48,607 bases of DNA, from positions 1 to 48,607 of the forward strand of contig CAJOLE010000031.1 in the NCBI GenBank assembly GCA_905235325.1, in the 5' to 3' direction. The stretch is from an uncultured Prevotella sp. (GTDB taxonomy: Bacteria; Bacteroidota; Bacteroidia; Bacteroidales; Bacteroidaceae). The position numbers were made by a program, and so were the translations under genes. Below, in pieces: positions 27,166 to 35,544 of the stretch (position 1 is its first letter; the number at the start of each line of letters is the position of its first letter). The notes under the pieces are model-generated. The model saw only the letters and a list, made by a program, of their open reading frames with translations. It made no database searches and had not been told where the DNA came from.

Positions 27166-27206
27166 TATTCCCCCCTCCCTCACAGGGAGGGGCAGGGGGA
27201 GGGTCT
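27166..27206 (-). repeat. Right inverted repeat of the DUF559 element
   Basis: Mirror image of 26712-26752. The palindrome CCCTCCCTCACAGGGAGGG is followed by a CAGGGGGAGGGTCT tail. It lies within the first 27 codons of the longest reading frame of the downstream ligase gene, so that frame's N-terminus is translated repeat. Confidence 0.88.
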
Positions 27207-27222
27207 GCAGGCTCGTCTTGAC

Positions 27223-28929
27223 ATGGCAGGCCGTCCGCTGCCTGACCGCACCTACCCCGCCGAGACGAAAGAGGACGGCTACCAGCTCTGGGAGCGCACA
27301 CTCGGAGAGTGGCTCGAACACTGGGCAGAGACCACGCCCGACAAGGAGTACATCGTCTACAGCGACCGCAACCTGCGCTTCACATGGTCGAAGTTCAACG
27401 AGCGCGTCGACGACCTGGCCAAGGGCCTCATCGCCATCGGCGTGACCAGAGGCTCTAACGTCGGCATCTGGGCTACTAACGTGCCCGACTGGCTGACGTT
27501 CCTCTACGCCACGGCCAAAATCGGCGCCGTGCTCGTCACGGTGAACACCAACTACAAGCAGAACGAGCTGGAGTATCTCTGCAAGGACTCCGACATGCAG
27601 ACGCTCTGCATCACCGACGGCACGTGGGACTGCAACTACGTCGACATGACCTACACCATGCTGCCCGAGCTGAAGACCTGCGAGCGCGGCCACCTGAACA
27701 GCGAGCGCTTCCCCCACCTGAAGAACGTCGTCTACATCGGCATGGAGAAGTACCGCGGTATGTTCAACACCGCCGAGCTGCTGCTCCTCGGCCAGAACGT
27801 CGAGGACGAGACGCTCCTCGAGCTGAAGCGCCAGGTGTCGTGCCACGACGTCTGCAACATGCAGTACACCAGCGGCACCACGGGATTCCCCAAGGGCGTC
27901 ATGCTCACACACTTCGGCATTGCCAACGACGGCTACTTCACCGGCGAGAACATGGGCTTCACCCAGGACGACAAGCTCTGCGTCTGCGTGCCACTGTTCC
28001 ACTGCTTCGGCGTGGTCCTCGCCACGATGAACTGCCTCACCCACGGCTGCACCGAGGTCATGGTCGAGAAGTTCGACCCCCTCGTCGTCCTCGCCTCCAT
28101 CCATAAGGAGCGGTGTACGGCCGTCTACGGCGTGCCGACGATGTTCATTGCCGAGCTGAACCACCCGATGTTCGATATGTTCGACCTCACCTGCCTGCGC
28201 ACCGGCATCATGGCCGGCTCGCTCTGCCCCGTAGAGCTGATGAAGCAGGTCTCTGAGAAGATGTATATGACCATCACGTCCGTCTACGGCCTCACCGAGT
28301 CGTCGCCCGGCATGACGCAGACCTGCCTCAACGACACCTTCGAGCAGCGATGCACCACCGTGGGCCGCGACTTCCCCTTCGTCGACGTGAAGGTGCTCAA
28401 CCCCGACACCGGCGAGGAGTGCCCCGTCGGCGTGCAGGGCGAGATGTGCTGCAAGGGCTTCAACGTGATGAAGGGCTACTACAAGAACCCTGCTGCAACG
28501 GAAGAGGTCATCGACAAGAACGGCTACCTGCACTCCGGCGACCTCGGCATGAAGGACGAGCAGGGCTTCTACAAGATTACCGGCCGCATCAAGGACATGA
28601 TCATCCGCGGCGGCGAGAACATCTACCCGCGCGAGATCGAGGAGTTCCTCTACCACATGCCCGGCATCCGCGACGTTCAGGTGGCCGCCGTGCCGTCGAA
28701 GAAGTACGGCGAGGCCGTCGGCGCCTTCATCATCCTCGAGGAGGGGGCCAAGATGGAGCCCGAGGACGTGCAGGAGTTCTGCCGAGGCAAGATTGCCCGC
28801 TACAAGATTCCCAAGTACGTCTTCTTCATCGACCAGTTCCCACTGACCGGCTCAGGCAAGATCCAGAAGTTCAAACTGAAGGAGATGAGCCTCGAACTGT
28901 GCCGCCAGCAGGGCATCGAGGTTATCTAA
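27223..28929 (+). CDS. AMP-forming acyl-CoA synthetase
   Basis: Activates a carboxylic acid as acyl-AMP and then acyl-CoA; probably a medium- or long-chain fatty acid or aryl acid. With the preferred start it has 568 residues. Motifs are the P-loop [11 protein letters not shown], the A5 motif [29 protein letters not shown] (hinge region) and the C-terminal lysine loop [10 protein letters not shown]. The frame is open from an ATG at 27127 that overlaps the DUF559 stop. However, the 32 extra residues are encoded by the inverted repeat and its flanks, so the ATG at 27223 is more credible. Confidence 0.85.
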   Translation: MAGRPLPDRTYPAETKEDGYQLWERTLGEWLEHWAETTPDKEYIVYSDRNLRFTWSKFNERVDDLAKGLIAIGVTRGSNVGIWATNVPDWLTFLYATAKIGAVLVTVNTNYKQNELEYLCKDSDMQTLCITDGTWDCNYVDMTYTMLPELKTCERGHLNSERFPHLKNVVYIGMEKYRGMFNTAELLLLGQNVEDETLLELKRQVSCHDVCNMQYTSGTTGFPKGVMLTHFGIANDGYFTGENMGFTQDDKLCVCVPLFHCFGVVLATMNCLTHGCTEVMVEKFDPLVVLASIHKERCTAVYGVPTMFIAELNHPMFDMFDLTCLRTGIMAGSLCPVELMKQVSEKMYMTITSVYGLTESSPGMTQTCLNDTFEQRCTTVGRDFPFVDVKVLNPDTGEECPVGVQGEMCCKGFNVMKGYYKNPAATEEVIDKNGYLHSGDLGMKDEQGFYKITGRIKDMIIRGGENIYPREIEEFLYHMPGIRDVQVAAVPSKKYGEAVGAFIILEEGAKMEPEDVQEFCRGKIARYKIPKYVFFIDQFPLTGSGKIQKFKLKEMSLELCRQQGIEVI

Positions 28930-28965
28930 AACGAAAACAAGCAATACACATATTACCAGACAGTT

Positions 28966-30270
28966 ATGAAGTACTACAGTACTAACGGAAACGCACCCGT
29001 TGCCGACCTTCACAAGGCGGTGGTAAAAGGACTGGCAGAGGACCGCGGTCTCTACATGCCACAGCAAATCAAGCATCTGCCGAAGGCTTTCTTCGACAAC
29101 ATTCACGACATGGAGTTCCAGGACATCGCCTACAACGTGGCCAGTGCCTTCTTCGGCGAAGACATCGACCTCGACGCCCTGCAGGACATCGTCTACGACA
29201 CGCTCCGGTTCGACTGCCCCGTCGTCGAGGTCAGCGACAGCATCTACGCACTCGAACTCTTCCACGGACCCACACTCGCCTTCAAGGACGTCGGCGCACG
29301 ATTCATGGCCCGCCTGCTGCAGTACTTCATACGCATGGAGGGCAAGAGCGACCTGGTGAACGTCCTCGTCGCAACCTCCGGCGACACCGGCTCGGCCGTG
29401 GCCAACGGATTCCTCGGCGTCGAGGGCATCCACGTCTACGTGCTCTACCCCAAGGGAAAGGTCAGCCCCATACAGGAGTGCCAGTTCACCACGCTCGGCC
29501 AGAACATCACGGCGGTCGAGGTCGACGGCGTCTTCGACGACTGCCAGCGCCTCGTGAAGTCGGCCTTCATGGACGACGAGCTGAACAAGCACATGAAGCT
29601 CACGTCGGCCAACTCCATCAACGTGGCCCGCTTCCTGCCCCAGGCGTTCTACTACTTCAACGCCTACGCACGGATGAAGGCGCTCGGCAAGGCCGGCGAA
29701 CTGGTGGTCTGCGTGCCCTCGGGCAACTTCGGCAACATCTGCGCCGCCCTCTTCGGCCACGAGATGGGGCTACCCGTCAAGCGGTTCATCGCCGCCAACA
29801 ACGCCAACGACGTCTTCTATAACTATCTGCAGACGGGCCAGTACGAGCCCAAGCCATCGGTACAGACGCTGGCCAACGCCATGGACGTGGGCGACCCCTC
29901 GAACTTCGCCCGCATCTACGACCTCTACAAGGGCAGCCACGAGCGCATCAGCAGCCTCATCAGCGGCGCCACCTACACCGACGACCAGATACGCCAGACC
30001 ATGCGCCAGTGCTACGAGGCGACGGGCTACGTGCTCGACCCCCACGGTGCCTGCGGCTATCAGGCCCTCGCCGACGGACTGCAGGAGGGCGAGGTCGGCG
30101 TGTTCTGCGAGACGGCGCACCCCGCCAAGTTCAAGGAGAAGGTCGACGACATCCTCGGTATCGACGTCGAGATTCCCGAGCGCCTGGCCGCCTTCATGCG
30201 CGGCGAGAAGCAGAGCGTCCCGATGACCAAGGAGTTCGGCGACTTCAAGCAGTATCTGCTACAGCAGTAA
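28966..30270 (+). CDS. thrC: Threonine synthase
   Basis: PLP enzyme converting O-phosphohomoserine to threonine. The 434-residue protein has the family start (MKYYSTNGNAPVADL), the Schiff-base lysine in GPTLAFKDVGARF (about 102-114) and ATSGDTGSAVANGF (about 134-147), which binds phosphate. Length fits the E. coli type (428). It follows the ligase by 36 bp and ends at a clear terminator. Confidence 0.96.
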   Translation: MKYYSTNGNAPVADLHKAVVKGLAEDRGLYMPQQIKHLPKAFFDNIHDMEFQDIAYNVASAFFGEDIDLDALQDIVYDTLRFDCPVVEVSDSIYALELFHGPTLAFKDVGARFMARLLQYFIRMEGKSDLVNVLVATSGDTGSAVANGFLGVEGIHVYVLYPKGKVSPIQECQFTTLGQNITAVEVDGVFDDCQRLVKSAFMDDELNKHMKLTSANSINVARFLPQAFYYFNAYARMKALGKAGELVVCVPSGNFGNICAALFGHEMGLPVKRFIAANNANDVFYNYLQTGQYEPKPSVQTLANAMDVGDPSNFARIYDLYKGSHERISSLISGATYTDDQIRQTMRQCYEATGYVLDPHGACGYQALADGLQEGEVGVFCETAHPAKFKEKVDDILGIDVEIPERLAAFMRGEKQSVPMTKEFGDFKQYLLQQ

Positions 30271-30279
30271 GCACATTGG

Positions 30280-30312
30280 AAAAGGAGCGGCCAGTCGCTC
30301 CTTTTCTTTTTA
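30280..30312. terminator. Intrinsic terminator between thrC and queC
   Basis: The perfect 10-bp stem AAAAGGAGCG / CGCTCCTTTT (30280-30289, 30296-30305) has a 6-nt loop and is followed by a T-rich tail. The A-rich left side lets it serve the convergent queC gene as well. The queC stop lies at its edge. Confidence 0.88.
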
Positions 30313-30966
30313 TTCACCCTCATACACCGTCGGGTCGTCGATGCCCGCCTCAGCCAGCGCCTCGCGCCGCTCGACGCACGTGCCGCAGCGGCCGCAGTGG
30401 CGCTCGCCGCCCTTGTAGCACGACCACGTCTCGGCGTAGTCGATGCCAAGTTCGCGGCCACGGGCAGCTATCTGCGCCTTCGTCAGGTTGGTAAACGGGC
30501 AGAGCAGCGTAATGCCGGGATAAGTCCCCGTGCGGGCAGCCTCGCTCATGGCCGCCACAAACTCCGGCCGGCAGTCGGGGTAGATGGTGTGGTCGCCGCC
30601 GTGGTTGGCCATCATCACGTGCTTCAGACCGCGGCTCTCAGCCAGTCCGACGGCCACCGAGAGCATGATGCCGTTGCGGAAGGGCACGACGGTCGACTTC
30701 ATGTTTTCGTCGGCATAGTGCCCCTCGGGAATGGCGGCGGCACCCTGCAGCAGCGAGCTCTCGAAATACTGCGCCATGAACTGCAGGGGAATCACCAGAT
30801 GCTCGATGCCCAACCGCTCGCAGTGGAGCCGTGCAAAGGGAATCTCACGCGCATTGTGGTTCGACCCGTAGTCGAACGAGACGGCCAGGGCGATGCGCTC
30901 CTGCTCGTCGTAAAGCAGCGTCACGGAGTCCATGCCGCCGCTGAGAATAATCACTGAGTCTTTCAT
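30310..30966 (-). CDS. queC: 7-cyano-7-deazaguanine synthase
   Basis: ATP-dependent enzyme making preQ0 on the queuosine pathway. The 218-residue protein has the PP-loop SGGMDS near the N-terminus (8-13). The C-terminal zinc site consists of C-x8-C-G-x-C-x2-C in the SCYKGGERHCGRCGTC segment. The ATG at 30966 was chosen because a longer frame from 30999 runs through the -7 box. No other que gene is adjacent, and no preQ1 riboswitch is recognisable. Confidence 0.95.
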   Translation of the reverse strand: MKDSVIILSGGMDSVTLLYDEQERIALAVSFDYGSNHNAREIPFARLHCERLGIEHLVIPLQFMAQYFESSLLQGAAAIPEGHYADENMKSTVVPFRNGIMLSVAVGLAESRGLKHVMMANHGGDHTIYPDCRPEFVAAMSEAARTGTYPGITLLCPFTNLTKAQIAARGRELGIDYAETWSCYKGGERHCGRCGTCVERREALAEAGIDDPTVYEGE

Positions 30967-30974
30967 ATCGTCGG

Positions 30975-30982
30975 CAAAAGTA
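30975..30982 (-). promoter_or_regulatory. -7 promoter box of queC, very close to the start codon
   Basis: TACTTTTG on the minus strand matches TAnnTTTG. Exactly eight bases lie between the box and the ATG, the same spacing as at the lysE-like gene. A leaderless or nearly leaderless transcript is predicted. No good -33 TTTG is visible. Confidence 0.55.
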
Positions 30983-31064
30983 CGAATAATCTGCGACATG
31001 ACATCATCATCAGGCCCATTTTAACATTCTACGCGCGCGCACGTTGATTGCGAATTGTCATTAT

Positions 31065-31094
31065 GAACCTACACTTCCTACACTTCCTACACCT
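31065..31094 (+). repeat. Tandem 9-bp CTACACTTC repeats
   Basis: After GAAC there are two identical CTACACTTC units and a third ending CTACACCT. They match the arms of the inverted repeat at 12128-12196. Here the opposite arm is missing locally, though a GTGTAGGAAGTG half-site occurs at 31382. Confidence 0.88.
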
Positions 31095-31182
31095 GCGCCA
31101 AGACTGCATATCTATTCGCCGGAATGTATATTTAATCGAAACCACTGAAAAATAGCCGCAAGCCGATAGGATTCCGCCTAAA

Positions 31183-31258
31183 AGCGGCACTTTTTCGGAA
31201 AAAGGCGGCGGGTTTTGCGAAAAAGGCGGCGGGTTTCAGACGAAAAGCGACGCCCGGC
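31183..31258 (+). repeat. Second 21-bp-phased GGCGGCGGGTTTT array
   Basis: Two good cores start at 31204 and 31225. Degenerate cores fall at 31183 (AGCGGCACTTTT) and 31246 (GCGACGCCC), so four positions keep exact 21-bp steps. Core sequence and AAAA lead-ins are the same as at 12332-12411. Confidence 0.82.
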
Positions 31259-31313
31259 AAACTGCATGAATATTCAGGACGACAGGACGGCAGAACTAAC
31301 GGCGAATCATCGC

Positions 31314-31349
31314 CAGGTGTAGGTTCAGGTGTAGGTTCAGGTGCAGGTT
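31314..31349 (+). repeat. Three tandem 12-bp CAGGTGTAGGTT repeats
   Basis: Units one and two are identical and unit three has one change (CAGGTGCAGGTT). They are the reverse complement of the pair at 12278-12301. Confidence 0.88.
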
Positions 31350-31457
31350 CGCCGTCCGTAACCGACTGATAATGAGTTCAGGTGTAGGAAGTGATGGTTC
31401 TTTCACCCCATTGCCTATTCATTATACGCGCGTGCGTATGTCAAAAATACTAAAATG

Positions 31458-31489
31458 TTTGGTGGTTTCCGAAGAAATGATTACCTTTG
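31458..31489 (+). promoter_or_regulatory. Promoter of the frameshifted secreted-protein gene
   Basis: TTTG (31458-31461), a 20-bp spacer and TACCTTTG (31482-31489) form a perfect Bacteroidetes promoter. The predicted leader is about 135 nt and contains the structured element at 31497-31574. Confidence 0.85.
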
Positions 31490-31496
31490 CAGCAAA

Positions 31497-31574
31497 CTTT
31501 TCGTTACGACGAAAGCAAACAGCCCAAACACCCGTCGGCGCAAGCCATTACGGGTCAACGGGAATGGCCGCCGA
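31497..31574 (+). ncRNA. Candidate structured leader RNA with a possible pseudoknot
   Basis: At the predicted 5' end, CTTTTCGT (31497-31504) can pair with ACGAAAG (31509-31515) around a TACG loop. Next, TCGGCG (31535-31540) and GCCATT (31544-31549) pair with CGCCGA (31569-31574) and AATGGC (31563-31568), a 12-bp stem with a CAA bulge. The loop sequence ACGGGT (31550-31555) is complementary to ACCCGT (31530-31535), allowing a pseudoknot. It does not match a riboswitch consensus I can name. The fold is inferred by eye. Confidence 0.5.
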
Positions 31575-31632
31575 AAGAAAGCAGCATGACTCTGACTAAT
31601 TTAATATTCATCTATAAAACATTTAACGAAAC

Positions 31633-33551
31633 ATGAACAAAAAACTACATTTCAAATCATTGCTCCTGCCCTCATAGTTGGAAGTACGAGTGTATGGGCA
31701 AATGAGGTTAGTATTTCCATATCGGATTATGCAACAAGTAACAATTGGCAAAATAGTCAGGCCTATCCTACTGTATCTATTAACTCCGTTGTTTCAGCAA
31801 CAGGCCTCGATAACGGTAATAACAGTAAATATTATTCAAGTAATAATAGTTGGCGTCATTATGAAGCTGACGGTGGTACGGTAACAATTGCCACGACAAG
31901 TGGAAAGTTGAATTCGGTTACAATTACATATACGGCTGGAAACAGTGGTGTATTGAAATACAACGATTCTAATGTTGCTTCTGGTGACATTTGCTCAGAA
32001 GTTGATGGGAAGACATCCGTGACTTTTACCGTAGGACATAGTTCAGGAACAAAGAACGGTAATGTTCAGATTACAAATATTAAAGTTGTCTATACTTCTG
32101 ATGGCAGTGACGCACCCACATGTGAGGCTCCTACATTCTCTATTGAATCCGGCAGCTACACCTCTGCTCAAAGCATAGAAATCAGCACCACCACCGAGGG
32201 AGCAAAAATCTATTATACTCTTGATGGAACAGATCCGACAGATAGCAGCACTGAATATCAAGGGGCTATCGAAGTTTCTGATGATGCTACCATCAAGGCG
32301 ATTGCCTATTTGGGAAGTGTTAAGTCAAGCATCTCTGAGATAACGATTACCATTGCTGCAGGTGCTACATTCATACTGAACGACAAAGATGCAATCGAAG
32401 CTTTGGGAATTGAACTTCCAGAAGCTGGCCAAGGAACAAAGGTTGAATCAATTGAAAAAGACGGAATATTTATTGCAGCCACGACAGCTGAAGGGAAAAC
32501 AGATACTCGTATCTTCCAAGGCAGTGGGAATAATAAAGGCAATTATGATTTCCGTATTTATGTTGGCGGAACGCTTACATTCACTGCAGGTTCTTATTAT
32601 ATAAAGAGCATTGTGTTTACTGGTAAGGATCTCGGTTATTTACAAGGTAACAATTATGGGGCAAGCAAATGGACTGGTTCGGCGAAATCAGTCACTTTGA
32701 CAGCCACAGGAACTGCAACCATCTATACCATTACTGTCACCTACGGCAATCCCCCTGCTGTTGAGGCTCCCGTATCGACTGTACAGTCTGGAACTTATTA
32801 CGAGTCCCAGAGCGTAAAGCTGACCAGTGCTACAGAAGGTGCCAAGATTTACTATACCACTGATGGCTCCGACCCGACAACCAAAAGCACGGAATATACC
32901 AAACCCATTGACGTGACGGAGACAACTACCATCAAGGCCATTGCCGCGACATCCGATGCCGTCTCAACTGTCACGACAATAGCAATTAAACTCCTGCTCC
33001 CATTTGAAATCACGCTGACTAAGGACATGGAGACATATTGCAGCGCTATTCCTGTTGACTTCAGCGAGTCCGGCCTTACAGTTTACACAGCTAAGGTGGC
33101 CGACGGTGTTGCTGTTCTGACTGAGGTGGAAAGTGGCCAGGTTCCTGCCACCAGAGGCGTCATCCTGAAGGGTGCAGCTGGCACTGCCTACACAGTCAAG
33201 CCCATCGAGTCGGCCCCGTCGCTTTCTAACAACGAACTGTATGGTATTACAAGTGATGGGAAGGTTTCGTATGAATTTGATAAGTATTTCTGCTACATCT
33301 TCCAAGATGGAGTCTTCAAGAAAGCTACGGAAGCCAAGCTGAAGGGTGGCAAGGCATATCTTAGGACAACATACGACATCACCGCTGCCGGTGCCCGCGA
33401 ACTAAAGGTTGTCTTCGAGGGCGAGGCTACCGGCATCAAGGCCGTCGAGACGGTTGCCGACCAGAACGTCTACGACCTGCAGGGCCGCAAGGTGGCTGTC
33501 GCACAGAAGGGCCTGTACATCGTGAATGGCAAGAAAATGTTTGTTAAATAA
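31633..33551 (+). pseudogene. Secreted CHB_HEX_C-repeat protein with a frameshifted signal peptide
   Basis: The ATG at 31633 reads MNKKLHFKSLLLP and then hits a stop at 31675. The next frame continues from there as ALIVGSTSVWANE and stays open to 33551. One missing base near 31668-31671 explains this; restoring it gives a perfect signal peptide and about 640 residues. The only start in the long frame is a TTG at 31908, beyond the signal. Domains: a beta-rich module, a CHB_HEX_C repeat (GAKIYYTLDGTDPT), a second beta module, a second repeat (GAKIYYTTDGSDPT), and a C-terminus with YDLQGRKV and KGLYIVNGKK as in Prevotella type IX cargo. Either a true lesion, a phase switch or an assembly error. 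The first kilobase is AT-rich. Confidence 0.75.
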
Positions 33552-33572
33552 TTAGAGAAGGAGGAAAACGTT

Positions 33573-33716
33573 ATGAAGAAATACGACAAGCCCAGCATTG
33601 AAGTGCTGGAAGTAGAGACTGAGCAGCTGATGGATGTCAGCATCGTTAACGAGGATGCCGTGGTGGAAGAAAATGGCTACTACAGGGACAGCCGCTTCAT
33701 CATCTTTAACGAATAA
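33573..33716 (+). CDS. 47-residue peptide with a MKKYxKPxIE N-terminus
   Basis: A short frame preceded by GAGAAGGAGGAAAACGTT, an unusually good Shine-Dalgarno for this genome. The product begins MKKYDKPSIEVLEVETEQLM and ends YYRDSRFIIFNE, is strongly acidic, and has no signal peptide or membrane segment. It lies 21 bp after the secreted-protein gene and shares its direction, so co-transcription is likely. The start resembles short Bacteroidales peptides of the form MKKY-x-KP followed by alternating E and V; I know no function for these. A leader-type or RiPP-like precursor is possible, but no modifying enzyme is near. Confidence 0.65.
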   Translation: MKKYDKPSIEVLEVETEQLMDVSIVNEDAVVEENGYYRDSRFIIFNE

Positions 33717-33762
33717 TAACCGGAGAGACAACACATCTTTATAAACAGTAAAAACTCAAATC

Positions 33763-35034
33763 ATGACAATCAACGAAATGAACTTTGCCGGTAAGAAGGC
33801 AATCGTGCGCGTTGACTTCAACGTGCCCCTCGACGAGAATGGTAAGATTACTGACGACACCCGCATCCGCGGCGCACTGCCCACGCTGAAGAAGATTCTG
33901 GCCGACGGCGGCGCCGTAATCATCATGTCGCACATGGGCAAGCCCAAGGGTAAGGTGAACCCGAAGCTCTCGCTGGGCCAGATCCGCGAGGCCGTGGAGA
34001 AGGCCCTGGGCGTTCCCGTAGCTTTCGCTCCCGACTGCGCCAAGGCTCAGGAGGCTGCCGCCGCCCTGAAGATGGGCGAGGCTCTGCTGCTCGAGAACCT
34101 GCGCTACTATCCCGAGGAGGAAGGCAAGCCCGTGGGCATCGAGAAGACTGACCCCGCCTACGACGACGCCAAGAAGGCCATGAAGGCCCAGCAGAAGGAG
34201 TTTGCCAAGACGCTCGCCTCGTATGCCGACTGCTACGTGATGGACGCCTTCGGCACGGCTCACCGCAAGCACGCCTCTACGGCTGTCATCGCCGACTACT
34301 TCGACGCTGACTCGAAGATGCTCGGTCTGCTGATGGAGAAAGAGGTGCAGGCCGTCGACAACGTGCTCAGCAACATCAAGCGCCCGTTCGTGGCCATCAT
34401 GGGTGGCTCGAAGGTCAGCTCGAAGATCGGCATCATCGAGAACCTGCTCGGCAAGGTCGACAAGCTCATCCTCTGCGGCGGCATGACCTACACCTTCGCC
34501 AAGGCTCACGACGGCGAAATCGGCAACTCCATCGTCGAGCTCGACAAGCTGGATGTTGCCCTCGGCGTTGAGGAGCTGGCCAAGAAGAACGGCGTTGAGC
34601 TGGTGCTCGGCAGCGACTGCACGGCCACCAACGGCCTCGACTTCGGCACGATGACCGTCAAGGAGGGTGCCGAGATTATCACCTGCCCCGCCAACAAGGT
34701 GCCCGCAGGCTTCGAGGGCGTCGATGCCGGCCCTGCCTCTCAGGAGGACTTCCGCAAGGCCATCGACGGTGCCAAGACCATCCTGTGGAACGGCCCCGCC
34801 GGCGTGTTCGAGTGCGACGCCTTCACGGCCGGCAGCCGCGCCATCGGCGAGGCTATTGCCAAGGCTACGGCTGAGGGTGCCTTCTCGCTGATTGGCGGTG
34901 GCGACTCTGTGGCCTGCGTCAACAAGTTTGGTCTGGCCGACCAGGTGAGCTACATCTCCACTGGCGGCGGCGCCCTGCTCGAGGCTATCGAGGGCAAGGT
35001 GCTCCCCGGCGTGGCTGCCATCAAGGGCGAGTAA
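33763..35034 (+). CDS. pgk: Phosphoglycerate kinase
   Basis: Glycolytic kinase making ATP from 1,3-bisphosphoglycerate. The 423-residue protein has [20 protein letters not shown] (about 16-35), the family signature, and [16 protein letters not shown] mid-protein. The nucleotide loop [13 protein letters not shown] and the end motif [19 protein letters not shown] are intact. It ends at a strong terminator. No clear promoter was found in the 46-bp gap upstream, so it may partly share the preceding transcript. Confidence 0.97.
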   Translation: MTINEMNFAGKKAIVRVDFNVPLDENGKITDDTRIRGALPTLKKILADGGAVIIMSHMGKPKGKVNPKLSLGQIREAVEKALGVPVAFAPDCAKAQEAAAALKMGEALLLENLRYYPEEEGKPVGIEKTDPAYDDAKKAMKAQQKEFAKTLASYADCYVMDAFGTAHRKHASTAVIADYFDADSKMLGLLMEKEVQAVDNVLSNIKRPFVAIMGGSKVSSKIGIIENLLGKVDKLILCGGMTYTFAKAHDGEIGNSIVELDKLDVALGVEELAKKNGVELVLGSDCTATNGLDFGTMTVKEGAEIITCPANKVPAGFEGVDAGPASQEDFRKAIDGAKTILWNGPAGVFECDAFTAGSRAIGEAIAKATAEGAFSLIGGGDSVACVNKFGLADQVSYISTGGGALLEAIEGKVLPGVAAIKGE

Positions 35035-35055
35035 GTTCGCCCCCCTACCCTGACT

Positions 35056-35090
35056 AAAAAAAAGCTCACCGTCTTGGTGAGCTTTTTTTA
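35056..35090. terminator. Bidirectional terminator between pgk and the Lys-rich gene
   Basis: The stem AAGCTCACC / GGTGAGCTT has a 5-nt loop and is flanked by an A8 run on the left and T7 on the right. It therefore works for both convergent genes. Confidence 0.95.
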
Positions 35091-35091
35091 T

Positions 35092-35544
35092 TCAGTCGGC
35101 CTTCTTGGCTGCCTTGGCTGCCTTGTCGGCTGCTTTCTGCGCGGCCTGCTGCGCCTTGATCGACTTGGCCTGCAGCTTCAGGTCGCTAGGATTCTCGGCT
35201 GCCTTCTGTACGGCCTTCTGAGCTTTCTTCTGAGCATCTTCGGCCTTGTTCTGAGCCTTCTTGGCCTGGTCGGCCAGCTTCTTCTGCTTCTCGGCCTCCT
35301 TATGCTTCTTCTCGGCTTCCTTTTCTCTCTTCTTGGCTTCCTTCTCCTGTTTCTTCTGAGCCTTTTCAGCATCCTTAGCCTCCTTCTCGGCCTTCTTGGC
35401 TTGCTTCTCGGCTTCCTTCTGAGCCTTGGCCTGCTCCTTCAGGGCAGCCTGCTGCTCGGGCGTCAGCACATCCTGTGCCTGAACGCTCTGCGCTGCCGTC
35501 AGCATACCGACGGCCAGCGCCATTGTCATTAGAATCTTCTTCAT
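35092..35544 (-). CDS. Secreted lysine/alanine-rich coiled-coil protein
   Basis: 150 residues with a signal peptide (1-23, cleavage after QAQ). The rest is a continuous highly charged helix of KEAEK, KKAEKEAK and KAAEK-type units without aromatic residues, likely a single long coiled coil in the periplasm. Such low-complexity proteins have no assigned function. A loose comparison is histone-like or TolA-like helical domains, but no second domain supports this. It has its own promoter and a structured leader. Confidence 0.8.
   Translation of the reverse strand: MKKILMTMALAVGMLTAAQSVQAQDVLTPEQQAALKEQAKAQKEAEKQAKKAEKEAKDAEKAQKKQEKEAKKREKEAEKKHKEAEKQKKLADQAKKAQNKAEDAQKKAQKAVQKAAENPSDLKLQAKSIKAQQAAQKAADKAAKAAKKAD

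Larger units (their letters stand above)
30983..31457. other. Second repeat-rich divergent intergenic region
   Basis: No gene is supported between the queC promoter and the promoter at 31458. The stretch contains 9-bp units (31065-31094), a 21-bp-phased array (31183-31258), three 12-bp units (31314-31349), a further 9-bp half-site (31378-31392) and alternating purine-pyrimidine tracts at 31031-31043 and 31423-31440. Open frames here disagree with the promoter and repeats. Confidence 0.8.

Noticed and set aside
30967..31020. preQ1 riboswitch upstream of queC
   Set aside because: The -7 box lies only eight bases before the ATG, leaving no room for a leader aptamer, and no aptamer consensus is visible.
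31372..31599. Frame of 75 codons before the secreted-protein gene
   Set aside because: It contains the complete promoter at 31458-31489 and the structured leader, so it is not coding.
31678..31884. Frame of 68 codons near the start of the secreted-protein gene
   Set aside because: It is a third-frame shadow in the AT-rich 5' part of the frameshifted gene; the signal peptide and main frame explain the region better.
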